64,000 nucleotides of DNA from Kibdelosporangium aridum (GTDB lineage Bacteria; Actinomycetota; Actinomycetes; Mycobacteriales; Pseudonocardiaceae): assembly GCF_900176515.1 (NCBI RefSeq), contig NZ_FWXV01000006.1, positions 62,001-126,000 on the forward strand, given 5' to 3'. Both the position numbers and the translations under genes were made by a program. The notes beneath the pieces were generated by a model. That model ran no database searches. It was not told the DNA's origin and saw nothing but the letters and a program-made list of their open reading frames with translations. This document shows, piece after piece, positions 1-8,015 of the stretch; the stretch's first letter is position 1, and each line of letters begins with the position of its first letter.

Positions 1-735
1 CTTGACGACCAGCGCGTCCAGGTTCGGCGTTGTTGAGCCGCCAGCGGGCTCAACCGTGATCGCGAGAGCCACCGCACCTTGCGCGGGCCTCAAGTCATTC
101 GATGAAATGGCGCCGTTGGGGACCGGCAGAGTTCCAGCCGACGTCTGGCCACCAGCATTCAGGTGGCGGACGTACCAGAGCTGATACACGGAGGTCCCCG
201 GCAGCGCTGGCGCGCCCTTGAGCGTCATCACCATGCCGTTCTGGCTCGGCGAAACCACTGCTGTCGCCGTCCCGCCACCTTTGACAGGGCCTGTGACGAT
301 CTTCGCGTCCGGCGCGCTCAACAGCGTCTGCAGCCGGGACAACTCGGTCTGCGTCTGCGCGAGCTCGTCCTTCACGTCGTTGTTCGTCACGACCCAGCCC
401 ACGCCAAGTCCTGCCGCCACAAGGAGGCTCGCGGCCGCGGCGAACACCGCGAAACGAGAACTCCCGCGTCTCGGGCGAAGTCTCTGCGGCTCGTCGAACG
501 ACATCGGCGGGAGCTGCCTGACGTTCCCGATCGCCGCGTGCACCTTGTGCCACAGCTGCGGCGGGGGAGCTGCCGCGGTTGCTGTGCCAAGGCGTGCGGT
601 CGTTTCCCGCAGCTCGGCGACTTCCTGGTGGCACGCGGGGCAGCCGGACATGTGGTCCTCGAACGCCCTGCGCTCCATTTCGGACAGCGCGTCCAGCACG
701 TACGCACCTGTCAGTGTGTGTACATCGTTGTTCAC
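1..735 (-). CDS. rskA: Anti-sigma-K factor RskA-like (C-terminus cut by window edge)
   Basis: Membrane anti-sigma factor that would hold the neighbouring ECF sigma factor inactive. The frame runs 245 codons from a GTG at 735 to the window edge with no stop, so the C-terminus is missing. Near the N-terminus is the zinc-binding His-x3-Cys-x2-Cys motif (H28, C32, C35). A single membrane segment follows at about residues 93-116, then an extracellular domain ending in a QLWYV-containing beta region typical of RskA. The start overlaps the sigma factor stop (GTGA), so the two are translationally coupled. Family assignment is firm. Release by regulated proteolysis is known for the family and not shown here. 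Confidence 0.88.
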   Translation of the reverse strand, partial: MNNDVHTLTGAYVLDALSEMERRAFEDHMSGCPACHQEVAELRETTARLGTATAAAPPPQLWHKVHAAIGNVRQLPPMSFDEPQRLRPRRGSSRFAVFAAAASLLVAAGLGVGWVVTNNDVKDELAQTQTELSRLQTLLSAPDAKIVTGPVKGGGTATAVVSPSQNGMVMTLKGAPALPGTSVYQLWYVRHLNAGGQTSAGTLPVPNGAISSNDLRPAQGAVALAITVEPAGGSTTPNLDALVVK

Positions 736-1328
736 GCCGTCACCCCCATGCAGTCACGCAGCCTGATCAGCCCGTCCCGCAATCGTGTTTTGACTGTGCC
801 AAGGGGTGAGTCAAGCAAATGCGCGACTTCCCGGTAGGTGTAGCCCTGGTAGTACGCGAGCATGACCGACTCGCGTTGCAGTTCGGTGAGTGTGCCGAGA
901 CATCGGCGCACTTGTTCGCGTTCCATCCGGCCTGCCACGACTTCGGTGACTTCATCGAACGGACGCGCGGTTTCGGCACGAGCCACGCGTGAATCGCGGT
1001 CGGTGCTCGCCTGCGCGGAGCGCACGCGGTCGACGGATTTGCGGTGCGCGATCGTCATCGCCCACGACAACACGGAACCACGTTCCGGGCTGTAGCGAGT
1101 GGCTGAGCGCCAGAGCTCGAGGAAGACTTCCTGCGCGACCTCTTCCGACTGCGCTGGATCCCGCAGGATCCGCTGCACGAGCCCGAAAATCGGGGCCGAG
1201 AGGTGGCGGTAGAGCTGTTCGAACGCGGTTTCGTCGCCACGCGCCACGCGGGGCAGCAGTTCGTCGAGGGTGGCCGGCCTCGGTCCCCCGGGCTCCCGTG
1301 ACCGCTGCGCCCGTTCCCGCATGCTCAC
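732..1328 (-). CDS. sigK: ECF RNA polymerase sigma factor, SigK type
   Basis: A 198-residue ECF sigma factor. Region 2 is recognisable around residues 35-100 (DPAQSEEVAQEVFLELWR, then SWAMTIAHRKSVDRVR). Region 4 with its helix-turn-helix is around 140-193 (YTYREVAHLLDSPLGTVKTRL). The GTG start at 1328 follows a GAGGAGG site at good spacing. The gene sits directly upstream of the RskA-like anti-sigma factor with a 4-bp overlap, the arrangement of actinobacterial sigK-rskA. Its regulon is unknown. The SigK label comes from similarity and from the partner gene. Confidence 0.9.
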   Translation of the reverse strand: MSMRERAQRSREPGGPRPATLDELLPRVARGDETAFEQLYRHLSAPIFGLVQRILRDPAQSEEVAQEVFLELWRSATRYSPERGSVLSWAMTIAHRKSVDRVRSAQASTDRDSRVARAETARPFDEVTEVVAGRMEREQVRRCLGTLTELQRESVMLAYYQGYTYREVAHLLDSPLGTVKTRLRDGLIRLRDCMGVTA

Positions 1329-1521
1329 CCCTCCTCGTACCTCAGCCTGCCCGCCAGGTATTCGCTCCCGGCGTACAAGCGGATTGGTAGAAGAGGTTAG
1401 TGGTTTGTTTTGGCGCCGCGGGAGCGACTCAGTCGAGTCACCCCTGCGGCAAGTCGTACTCCCAGTTCACGGATGAAGGCTCGAGGGCCCGAGCTGCCTT
1501 CGCGCGGCAGCACGGCTGGAC

Positions 1522-1878
1522 TCACGCGGACGCGGACAGCCATTTCGACCTGCCAGGACGGGCCGGAACCCAGCACCCGTTGACCTTCGGGACGTCACCG
1601 GGCTCGGGATCCGGCAGGGCGAGCAATTCTGCGACGACCGCGGCCGACGTGCCGCTGGAGCGCCAGAAAACCTTGTAGGGAAAGAAGATGTCCATCTCGT
1701 CACCCGGGATGCGGGTGGCGTCGGCGTCGTGTTCGCCGTAGATCTGCACCACGTCGACCACGCCGTGGTGCACGCGCACACCGACGACAGCGGCCACCTC
1801 CCCCGTGGCGTCGCGCGGGTGCGCGAAGCTGAACCCGCGCGCGATCAGCTCCTTGAGCTGGGCTTCGAAGTCATCCAT
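1522..1878 (-). CDS. Hypothetical protein downstream of DUF397
   Basis: A 118-residue acidic soluble protein that I do not recognise. It lacks a signal peptide or membrane segment. The middle (about residues 25-75) alternates hydrophobic and charged residues like a small beta-rich domain (VAAVVGVRVHHGVVDVVQIYGE), and a Pro-rich stretch lies near the C-terminus. The ATG at 1878 lies 13 bp after the DUF397 stop on the same strand, so the two probably share a transcript. Codon use matches real genes here. A role with the DUF397/XRE pair is possible but only inferred from position. Confidence 0.72.
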   Translation of the reverse strand: MDDFEAQLKELIARGFSFAHPRDATGEVAAVVGVRVHHGVVDVVQIYGEHDADATRIPGDEMDIFFPYKVFWRSSGTSAAVVAELLALPDPEPGDVPKVNGCWVPARPGRSKWLSASA

Positions 1879-1891
1879 GTCGCCACCTTTG

Positions 1892-2128
1892 TCACAACAG
1901 GACGTCGTCGAATTCGCCGTCCTTCGCCCCAGCGAGGAAGGCAGCCATCTCAGCCCGGGTGTAGATCAGTGCGGGTCCGTCAGGGAACCGCGAGTTGCGG
2001 ACCGCGATCTCGCCAGACTCGAGCGTCGCGACTTCGACACAGTTACCGACCGCGCCGCTCATCCGGCTGCGTCGCCAATCGACGCCGCCGAGGCGGTCCG
2101 CGGAAACCCCGTTGTGTACTGCCGTCAT
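1892..2128 (-). CDS. DUF397 domain protein
   Basis: A 78-residue DUF397 protein with the family's core: a WRRS(R) segment, the GNCVEVA motif, and an aromatic-bounded C-terminal region. These small proteins usually sit next to Scr1-type XRE regulators and act as the regulator's partner or target in actinomycetes. I chose the ATG at 2128 because a GGGAG site lies just upstream. A longer frame to 2248 exists but its N-terminus is Cys- and His-rich junk with no conservation. The likely XRE partner lies on the same strand at 2920-3786, separated by almost 800 bp. Confidence 0.85.
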   Translation of the reverse strand: MTAVHNGVSADRLGGVDWRRSRMSGAVGNCVEVATLESGEIAVRNSRFPDGPALIYTRAEMAAFLAGAKDGEFDDVLL

Positions 2129-2440
2129 GGAGTGCTCCCACCTTTTCCCCGACTTGCCTTGGCGGCGGCACGTCTGGATCTTCGTGCATAAGCAAGGTAG
2201 CACGGCCGGTTGCCCGTGCGCATGCACGTGCATCTGCACGAATTTCACAGTTGGTGGCGTGGGCAGTGATCTTGACGAGTTTTGTCGACAGGGAGTAGTT
2301 CCTGGTCGCTCAGGGTGAGATCGATTGCACTCCTACGCCCGCGTAGGGCCCGATTCGTGCCACACATAACCCTCGCGAGGGGGAAAATGTGATGACTGTC
2401 GGGCGTGTCGCGAGTGGACAGCGGGCCGTGATCATCGGGT

Positions 2441-2460
2441 GTTTGCCCGATTGGGCAAAC
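2441..2460. repeat. Perfect inverted repeat, 8-bp arms
   Basis: Arms GTTTGCCC and GGGCAAAC separated by GATT. It could be an operator or a small hairpin. No T-run follows on either strand, so a terminator is less likely. Confidence 0.6.
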
Positions 2461-2506
2461 GGGTGCCCGCAACCCCTGACGGGTTAAGACCAGATAACGA
2501 ATCGAA

Positions 2507-2521
2507 CGAACGGTCCGTTCG
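2507..2521. promoter_or_regulatory. Palindrome, operator-like
   Basis: CGAACGG-T-CCGTTCG, a perfect 15-bp palindrome with 7-bp arms, in the gap between DUF397 and the XRE gene. Its size and symmetry suit a TetR-type operator. No regulator can be assigned. Confidence 0.4.
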
Positions 2522-2601
2522 CGAATCTGGTTGTCCACAGCCCCTCAGAAACCCTTTGACCAGCCCATATCCCCGATAGACTGGCCTGGGGTCGTCCCCC
2601 C

Positions 2602-2855
2602 GGGAGTGGTGGGGGATGCCCTTTGGTTGGGGGTGGGGGTCGTTGATGTCGGTTGCTGCAGCGCGATGAGGTCTTTCCTGGCGTGGAGGGTTCTGGTGCG
2701 GCTGCACAGTGGTCGGCTTCGTTGGGGCTTTGCTGACCACGGGGTGCCGGGAGGTTGGTTTTCGACAACAACCCTGAGTCGAGTCCGCTCGCCACGCCCG
2801 CAAGGCAAGGACAAGCCGGGCTTTGACGGAGTCCTGCTGGGAGTGGTGGGGGATG
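2602..2855. repeat. Pair of G-rich direct repeats
   Basis: The 17-mer GGGAGTGGTGGGGGATG occurs exactly at 2602-2618 and 2839-2855. Each copy is followed by a similar (T/G)GGTTGGGG run, so the similarity spans roughly 35 bp. Coordinates cover both copies and the 220 bp between them. Confidence 0.6.
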
Positions 2856-2919
2856 TCCTGGGTTGGGGCGGGCTGCCTGGTGGTGATGGGTCTGGTCGCG
2901 GTTGGGACCCGAAGCGTTG

Positions 2920-3786
2920 TTACAGCGACTTGAGGACCTTCGAGATGGTCCGGCGCGTCTGCTCGGGTGTCTCCGCTTCGACAACCAGCCGATGTGCGGC
3001 TTTGTTGTAGACCTCGACCTCGTCGGTCTTGTCCAGGTAGAGCGCGCCGCACAGGTGCTCGAGGTAGACGATGTCCGGAAGTTCCGGTTCGGCGAACCGC
3101 AGCAGGGTGAACGGCGTCTCCGCGGCCGACCCGCCCAGCTCGAACGGCAGGATCTGCAGCGAGATGTTGGACATCTTGGTCAGGTCGAGCAGGTGCTCCA
3201 ACTGGTCGCGCAGTACCTTGCGGCCGCCCATTTGCCGGTGGATGCACGCTTCCTCGACGACCGCCCACAGTCGAGGCGCCTGCGGCGAAGCCAGCAACCG
3301 CTGCCGCTGCATCCGCAGGTTGACGCGCCGGTCGATCTCCTCTGGCGGCGCGTCCGGTCTGCCTCGCAGCATCACCGCGCGGGCGTAGTCCTCGGTCTGC
3401 AGCAGGCCAGGGATGAACTGCACCTCGTACGTCTGGATCCGGGACGCCGACTCCTCGAGGCCGACGAAGTCCTGGAACCAGTGCGGCATCAGATCGTTGT
3501 AGCGCTGCCACCAGCCCGGCTGGTTCGACTCGCGGACCAGGGCGAGGAAGATGTCCCGGTCGCTCTGGTCGGTCACGCCGTAGAGCGTCAGCAGGTCCGC
3601 GACATCGCGTTCCTTGAAGCTCACGCGGCCCAGTTCGACCCGGCTGATCTTCGAGCCGGAACCACGGATCGCGTAGCCGGCGTCTTCGCGGCTGATGCCC
3701 TTCGCCTCACGCAGCCGACGCAACTGGCTGCCCAGGACCATTCGGCGCGCGGTGGGACCACTACCTGCGGGCTCACCCGTGGGCAT
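2920..3786 (-). CDS. Scr1-family XRE transcriptional regulator
   Basis: DNA-binding regulator with an N-terminal XRE helix-turn-helix (about residues 16-70: LRRLREAKGISREDAGYAI, then GSKISRVELG) and the long C-terminal domain (DUF5753) of Scr1-type regulators, including the FIPGLLQTEDYARAV stretch and the EEACIHRQMGG stretch. About 288 residues, normal for the family. The ATG at 3786 lies 5 bp after an AGGAGG site. The GTG at 3792 sits inside that site and is less likely. These regulators usually pair with DUF397 genes and act in development or secondary metabolism. Target unknown. Confidence 0.88.
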   Translation of the reverse strand: MPTGEPAGSGPTARRMVLGSQLRRLREAKGISREDAGYAIRGSGSKISRVELGRVSFKERDVADLLTLYGVTDQSDRDIFLALVRESNQPGWWQRYNDLMPHWFQDFVGLEESASRIQTYEVQFIPGLLQTEDYARAVMLRGRPDAPPEEIDRRVNLRMQRQRLLASPQAPRLWAVVEEACIHRQMGGRKVLRDQLEHLLDLTKMSNISLQILPFELGGSAAETPFTLLRFAEPELPDIVYLEHLCGALYLDKTDEVEVYNKAAHRLVVEAETPEQTRRTISKVLKSL

Positions 3787-3864
3787 GGTCACCTCCTACT
3801 CGCCCCTGCTGCTCGCAGCCACACACTCTAAGACCAAAAGGAACACAAAGCGCGGATGTCCTCG

Positions 3865-4443
3865 CTAATTGGTTCCCGCACCACCCGGTTGCCACAGGAC
3901 GTCACCGTCCGGGTTGGCCAGGCGACAGAGGATGAACAGCAGGTCGGAGAGGCGGTTGAGGTACTTGGCGGCGAGTACGTTCGTTCGGTCGGCGTCTGCT
4001 TCGATCAATGCCCACGTCGCGCGTTCGGCCCGTCGCGTTACGGTCCGGGCGACATGCAGGTAGGCCGCGCCGGGCGTACCGCCGGGCAGGATGAAGGACG
4101 TCAGCTTGGGCAGGCGCTCGTTGAACTCGTCGCACCAGTTCTCGAGCCGGGTGATGTAGTCCGAGGTGATCCGCAGCGGCGGGTACTTCGGGTCCTCGAC
4201 GATCGGGTTGCACAGGTCCGCGCCCACGTCGAACATGTCGTTCTGCACGGCCCGCAGCACGGTGACGATCTCGTCGGGCAGGTTGCCGGTCGCGACGACG
4301 ACACCGATGGCCGCGTTGGCTTCGTCGACGTCGGCGTACGCGGCAAGCCGCGGGTCGGTTTTGGACACGCGGGAGAAGTCGCCGAGTCCCGTCGTGCCGT
4401 CGTCGCCGACTCGGGTGTAGATGCGGGTGAGGTGCACGGCCAT
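3865..4443 (-). CDS. Corrinoid adenosyltransferase, PduO type
   Basis: ATP:cob(I)alamin adenosyltransferase, which makes adenosylcobalamin from cob(I)alamin and ATP. It has the family's N-terminal ATP loop (RVGDDGTTGLGD), the central helix motif (ARTVTRRAERATWAL) and the C-terminal YLNRLSDLLFILCR. About 192 residues from the ATG at 4443, which matches the conserved start MAVHLTRIYT. An in-frame start at 4470 would add nine non-conserved residues. Proximity to murA is common in actinobacteria. The product is the cofactor required by the MeaA-type mutase encoded at 8.0-10.0 kb. Confidence 0.92.
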   Translation of the reverse strand: MAVHLTRIYTRVGDDGTTGLGDFSRVSKTDPRLAAYADVDEANAAIGVVVATGNLPDEIVTVLRAVQNDMFDVGADLCNPIVEDPKYPPLRITSDYITRLENWCDEFNERLPKLTSFILPGGTPGAAYLHVARTVTRRAERATWALIEADADRTNVLAAKYLNRLSDLLFILCRLANPDGDVLWQPGGAGTN

Positions 4444-4632
4444 GCCCTGAACCTTATGTGACGGAGGCATAGCAGGTCAGCGGGCGCGCGATGTCGCTTA
4501 TGCGTGGAATACCGGGCGCTGTCATATACCACTTTCTTTCTGCGTCACGCGGCTTGGATGACGATCGGACTAAATACTGGTCCTTAACTTTCCCAGCCCC
4601 TAAAGTGATCTGGGTCAACTGTCCAATGGGCT

Positions 4633-5454
4633 ATGTTCGATGCTCGGCTGCGCAGGGAGCGTTGGACTTTGAGAACAAGTGCTAGCGATGGGCCGTCCCT
4701 GAGACTGAGCCTCGACCTGGCGCCAGCTGGGCCGATGAAAGTCAAGTCGGCTGCCGAACAGCTGGTTGACCGGCTGATCACGGCGATCGCGCTCGGCGCG
4801 TTGCTGCCGGGGCAAAAGCTGCCGCCGGAACGGGAATTCGCCGCCCGGCTCAACGTCAGCCGTACCACTCTGCGGGACGCTCTGCACCAACTCGAATCGC
4901 TTGGCTATGTCGGGATCACGCGCGGCCGCAGCGGCGGAGTGCGCGTGCATAGCACATGGGGACCGGAATCCGGGTCGCATATTCGGAGCATGCTGTTGCC
5001 TCGATGGCAACACCTCACATGGTTGTTCGACCTGACCCGGTCATTGCTGCCGATGATCGCCGGATTGGCGGCCGAACGGCGTACTGACGAACACATCCGC
5101 AAGATCTGGGCGGCAGTCGAGGCGTACGAAAAAGCCGAAGACCGTGATGTCATGCGGACCGCGGACCACACGTTGCATTCCGCGGTCGCCGAGGCAACCG
5201 GCAACCCTTATTACGTGAGCATCGACTCGCAGCTGCGTATCCAGCTCACGTTCGGCACTGATTCCCTGCCCTATGACACCGAGATCAGGCAACGCGCGCT
5301 CGACGACCACCGCGCGATCGCCGAAGCCATCGAGGCAGGCGACAGCGCACGGGCCGCCGACTTGACCATGCACCACTTCGTTGAGCTCGCCGAGAAGCCG
5401 ATGTTGCGCCTGCGGCAACGGGTTGAGGCAGCGGGAGCCTCCGAATCCGAGTGA
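4633..5454 (+). CDS. FadR-type GntR transcriptional regulator
   Basis: Regulator with a winged-helix GntR domain at about residues 38-105 (LPPEREFAARLNVSRTTLRDALHQLESLGYV) and an all-helical FCD ligand domain to residue ~260. The FCD metal site is visible as D..H (DHTLH) with later DDHRAIAEAI and MHHF segments. The N-terminus is uncertain: the ATG at 4633 has no good ribosome site, and a TTG near 4668 after AGGGAG or the ATG at 4735 are alternatives. It lies alone between the adenosyltransferase and murA, so its targets cannot be guessed from context. FCD regulators usually bind small carboxylates. Confidence 0.85.
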   Translation: MFDARLRRERWTLRTSASDGPSLRLSLDLAPAGPMKVKSAAEQLVDRLITAIALGALLPGQKLPPEREFAARLNVSRTTLRDALHQLESLGYVGITRGRSGGVRVHSTWGPESGSHIRSMLLPRWQHLTWLFDLTRSLLPMIAGLAAERRTDEHIRKIWAAVEAYEKAEDRDVMRTADHTLHSAVAEATGNPYYVSIDSQLRIQLTFGTDSLPYDTEIRQRALDDHRAIAEAIEAGDSARAADLTMHHFVELAEKPMLRLRQRVEAAGASESE

Positions 5455-5511
5455 CCAAACGGACAGCCGTACGATTGGCGCTCATCCAAGGGTCATTCAT
5501 CGGGAGGGTGC

Positions 5512-6783
5512 GTGTCTGAGCACTTCCGGGTTCACGGCGGCGCGAGACTCGTCGGCGAGGTCGACGTCGTCGGTGCCAAGAACAGTGTGCTCAAGCTGAT
5601 GGCGGCGGCGTTGCTCGCCGAGGGCACGACCACGCTGACCAACTGCCCGCAGATCCTTGACGTGCCGTACATGGCGGACGTCCTGCGCAGCATCGGCTGC
5701 GAGGTGAGCGTCGACGGCGACACGGTCGTCATCACGACGCCGTCGGAGCTGAACCACAAGCCGGACGCGGCTTCCATGGGCAAACTGCGTGCTTCGGTGT
5801 GCGTGCTCGGGCCGCTTGTGGGCCGTTGCCGCCGTGCTGTGGTCGCGTTGCCGGGCGGTGACGCAATCGGGTCACGTCCGCTGGACATGCACCAGAACGG
5901 CCTGCGTCAGCTCGGCGCCACTAGTGAGATCGAGCACGGTTCGGTCGTCGCCGAGGCGGAAGGCCTGCACGGCGCCCAGATCTGGCTGGATTTCCCGAGC
6001 ATGGGCGCGACCGAGAACATCCTGATGGCCGCGGTCCTCGCGGACGGCACCACGGTGATCGACAACGCCGCACGCGAACCGGAGATCGTCGACCTCTGCA
6101 CGATGCTCCAGCAGATGGGCGCCAAGATCGAAGGCGCGGGCACGTCCACGCTCACCGTGCACGGCGTCGAGACGCTGCAGCCGACCGAGCACCGCGTGAT
6201 CGGCGACCGGATTGTCGGTGCGACCTGGGCATTCGCCGCCGCCGTCACCCGCGGCGACCTGACCGTCCGTGGTGTCGACCCGCACCACCTCGACCTGGTC
6301 CTCGACAAGCTGCGCACGGCCGGTGCCGAGGTCACGGTGTACGACGACAAGGCCTTCCGCGTCGTGATGGCCGAGCGGCCGAAGTCCGTGGACTTCGTGA
6401 CGCTGCCCTACCCGGGGTTCGCCACGGACCTGCAGCCGTTCGCGATCGCGCTCTGCGCGGTCTCCGAAGGCACCGCGATGATCACCGAGAACCTCTTCGA
6501 GGCCCGGTTCCGGTTCGTCGAGGAGATGATGCGGCTCGGCGCGGACGCACGGACGGACGGGCACCACGCGGTCATCCGTGGCGTGGAGAAGCTGTCGAGC
6601 GCGCCGGTTTGGGCGTCGGACATCCGCGCGGGCGCTGGTCTCGTGCTCGCGGGACTGTGCGCGGATGGCGTGACGGAGGTGTGGGACGTGTTCCACATCG
6701 ACCGCGGCTACCCTGGTTTCGTGGAGAACCTCGTGCGGCTCGGCGCGAACGTGGAGCGTGTCACGCAAGCGCCCGAGCGGTAG
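5512..6783 (+). CDS. murA: UDP-N-acetylglucosamine 1-carboxyvinyltransferase with Asp117
   Basis: MurA, first committed step of peptidoglycan synthesis: transfers enolpyruvate from PEP to UDP-GlcNAc in the cytoplasm. 423 residues, full length. GTG start after GGGAGG. The substrate loop reads LPGGDAIGSRPLDMH, so the residue that is Cys in most bacteria is Asp117 (codon 5860-5862). The same change in Mycobacterium tuberculosis MurA keeps activity and prevents fosfomycin alkylation, so intrinsic fosfomycin resistance is expected. Other conserved parts are present: GAKNSVLKL near the N-terminus, AAREPEIVDL, FATDLQPF and the ENLFEARF region. Confidence 0.96.
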   Translation: MSEHFRVHGGARLVGEVDVVGAKNSVLKLMAAALLAEGTTTLTNCPQILDVPYMADVLRSIGCEVSVDGDTVVITTPSELNHKPDAASMGKLRASVCVLGPLVGRCRRAVVALPGGDAIGSRPLDMHQNGLRQLGATSEIEHGSVVAEAEGLHGAQIWLDFPSMGATENILMAAVLADGTTVIDNAAREPEIVDLCTMLQQMGAKIEGAGTSTLTVHGVETLQPTEHRVIGDRIVGATWAFAAAVTRGDLTVRGVDPHHLDLVLDKLRTAGAEVTVYDDKAFRVVMAERPKSVDFVTLPYPGFATDLQPFAIALCAVSEGTAMITENLFEARFRFVEEMMRLGADARTDGHHAVIRGVEKLSSAPVWASDIRAGAGLVLAGLCADGVTEVWDVFHIDRGYPGFVENLVRLGANVERVTQAPER

Positions 6784-6824
6784 ACCTTGAGCGGTAGACG
6801 CGGAGCGCCCAAGCGGTAGACGCC
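6769..6824 (+). repeat. Short imperfect direct repeats at murA 3' end
   Basis: The string AGCGGTAGAC occurs three times in about 50 bp, starting in the last murA codons (GAGCGGTAGAC, GAGCGGTAGAC, AAGCGGTAGAC). It may reflect slippage around the stop codon. No function evident. Confidence 0.5.
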
Positions 6825-6890
6825 GCCGCCCGCACGCCTTCCGATCTCGGCAACGAGCAGGGTGGCCATTCAGTTCCAACGCGGACACGG

Positions 6891-6918
6891 CTGGCACTGA
6901 GTGCCAACTCAGTGCCAG
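6891..6918 (+). terminator. Perfect stem-loop downstream of murA
   Basis: Ten-base arms CTGGCACTGA and TCAGTGCCAG with an 8-base loop, about 110 bp after the murA stop. There is no clear T-run, so it may be a factor-dependent terminator or an operator for the next gene. Confidence 0.45.
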
Positions 6919-6945
6919 CCGACGCGCCGAAGCTGGACCGGCTCC

Positions 6946-6987
6946 TCAGCGCCAACAGCCAATGGATCAGCGCCAACAGCCAATGGA
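6946..6987 (+). repeat. 21-bp exact tandem duplication
   Basis: A 21-bp unit beginning TCAGCGCCAACAGCC occurs twice back to back (6946-6966, 6967-6987) just before the dioxygenase-like gene. The length is a multiple of three, but this lies upstream of the preferred start. Confidence 0.8.
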
Positions 6988-7026
6988 CAGGTCTTCCACA
7001 GGCGGCACATAACTCGTGGCGTGAGC

Positions 7027-7914
7027 ATGGTGTCCATGACCGAACCCGAACTGACTTACGAGGGCCGCCGCCTGCCCCGCCCCCACGACGAAGTGGTGGA
7101 CCAAGGCCTCGGCTTCGACATCGCCACGCTGTTCGACCGCCGACGTGCGCTTCGTCTGCTCGGGCTTGGCGCCGCAGGCGCGGCCGTGGCCGCGTGCAGT
7201 CCCAGCACACCACCCAGTACCAGCACGCCGACGTCCACCGCTCCCACCACAGGCGCGACGTCGGGCTCAGCCGCTCCGGCCGCGTTGAGTGAAATCCCGG
7301 AGGAGACGGCAGGGCCGTATCCCGGTGATGGCTCGAACGGGCCGGATGTGCTGGAACAGAGCGGTGTCGTGCGCAGCGACATCCGTTCCAGCTTTGGGGC
7401 GTCGAGCGGTACGGCCCAAGGCGTGCCGATGACGCTGGAGCTCGTGATCGCCAACCTGGCCCAAGGCGGCTCGCCTTACGCGGGCGTGGCCGTCTACGTC
7501 TGGCAATGCGACCGCGAAGGCCGGTACTCCATGTACTCGCAGGGCGCGCAGAACGAGAACTACCTGCGGGGCGTGCAGATCGCCGATGCGTCCGGCCGGG
7601 TCCGCTTCACCAGCATCTTCCCCGCCTGTTACCCCGGGCGCTGGCCGCACATCCACTTCGAGGTCTACCCCGACCAGGCATCCATCACCGACGCCGACAA
7701 GGCGATCGCCACCTCTCAGGTCGCGTTGCCGCAGAACGTGTGCGACACCGTGTACGCCCAGCCGGGCTACGAGCAGTCCGTGTCGAACATGCGCCGGCTG
7801 AGTCTGAGCACGGACGTGGTCTTCCGGGACGACTCCGGCGCATTGCAGCTCGGGACCGTCGCTGGCGACATCGCCAGCGGGTACACGGTCACGCTGAACG
7901 TGGGCGTGCGCTGA
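7027..7914 (+). CDS. Exported intradiol ring-cleavage dioxygenase-like lipoprotein
   Basis: Protein of about 295 residues with an RRR-containing export segment ending in a lipobox (VAAC), a Ser/Thr/Pro-rich linker and a C-terminal intradiol dioxygenase beta-sandwich. The family signature is clear: AVYVWQCDREGRYSMYS, NYLRGVQIAD and CYPGRWPHIHFEVY. These supply the Tyr/Tyr/His/His ferric ligands (Tyr in GRYS, Tyr in CYPG, both His of HIH). Extracytoplasmic intradiol-like proteins are common in actinomycetes, but substrates are mostly unknown, so catechol cleavage should not be assumed. The start is uncertain among GTG 7021, ATG 7027 and ATG 7036; none has a strong ribosome site. Confidence 0.85.
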   Translation: MVSMTEPELTYEGRRLPRPHDEVVDQGLGFDIATLFDRRRALRLLGLGAAGAAVAACSPSTPPSTSTPTSTAPTTGATSGSAAPAALSEIPEETAGPYPGDGSNGPDVLEQSGVVRSDIRSSFGASSGTAQGVPMTLELVIANLAQGGSPYAGVAVYVWQCDREGRYSMYSQGAQNENYLRGVQIADASGRVRFTSIFPACYPGRWPHIHFEVYPDQASITDADKAIATSQVALPQNVCDTVYAQPGYEQSVSNMRRLSLSTDVVFRDDSGALQLGTVAGDIASGYTVTLNVGVR

Positions 7915-8015
7915 CAAACCCAGCCGGGTGGCTTTCTCGATTTTGTGAGTCAGTGCACGTTATTGGACGGTTACCAGCCAGTACCGTCGGGGAATCACCC
8001 GTTACGGAGGTTCCC

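Larger units (their letters stand above)
2129..2919. other. Gene-free stretch of 791 bp with repeats and palindromes
   Basis: No convincing gene on either strand: the open frames here are Pro/Arg-rich shadows. It holds a 20-bp perfect inverted repeat (2441-2460), a 15-bp perfect palindrome (2507-2521), and a G-rich direct repeat (2602-2618 and 2839-2855). It separates the XRE regulator from its probable DUF397 partner, which are usually adjacent. Confidence 0.7.

Noticed and set aside
2611..2640. G-quadruplex
   Set aside because: G-runs are present, but spacing and strand context give no independent support. Treated only as part of the direct repeat.
2432..3511. Minus-strand frame across the XRE gene and the gap
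   Set aside because: Arg/Pro/Gln-rich with no motif. It is an alternative frame of the XRE gene extended into non-coding DNA.
6784..7026. rRNA operon expected after murA, as in mycobacteria
   Set aside because: The sequence after murA has no rRNA similarity. The next feature is a protein gene.
7981..8015. TACC-type palindrome before meaA
   Set aside because: GGTTACCAGCCAGTACC resembles the ccr site, but the second half-site matches at only three of five bases, so I did not count it.
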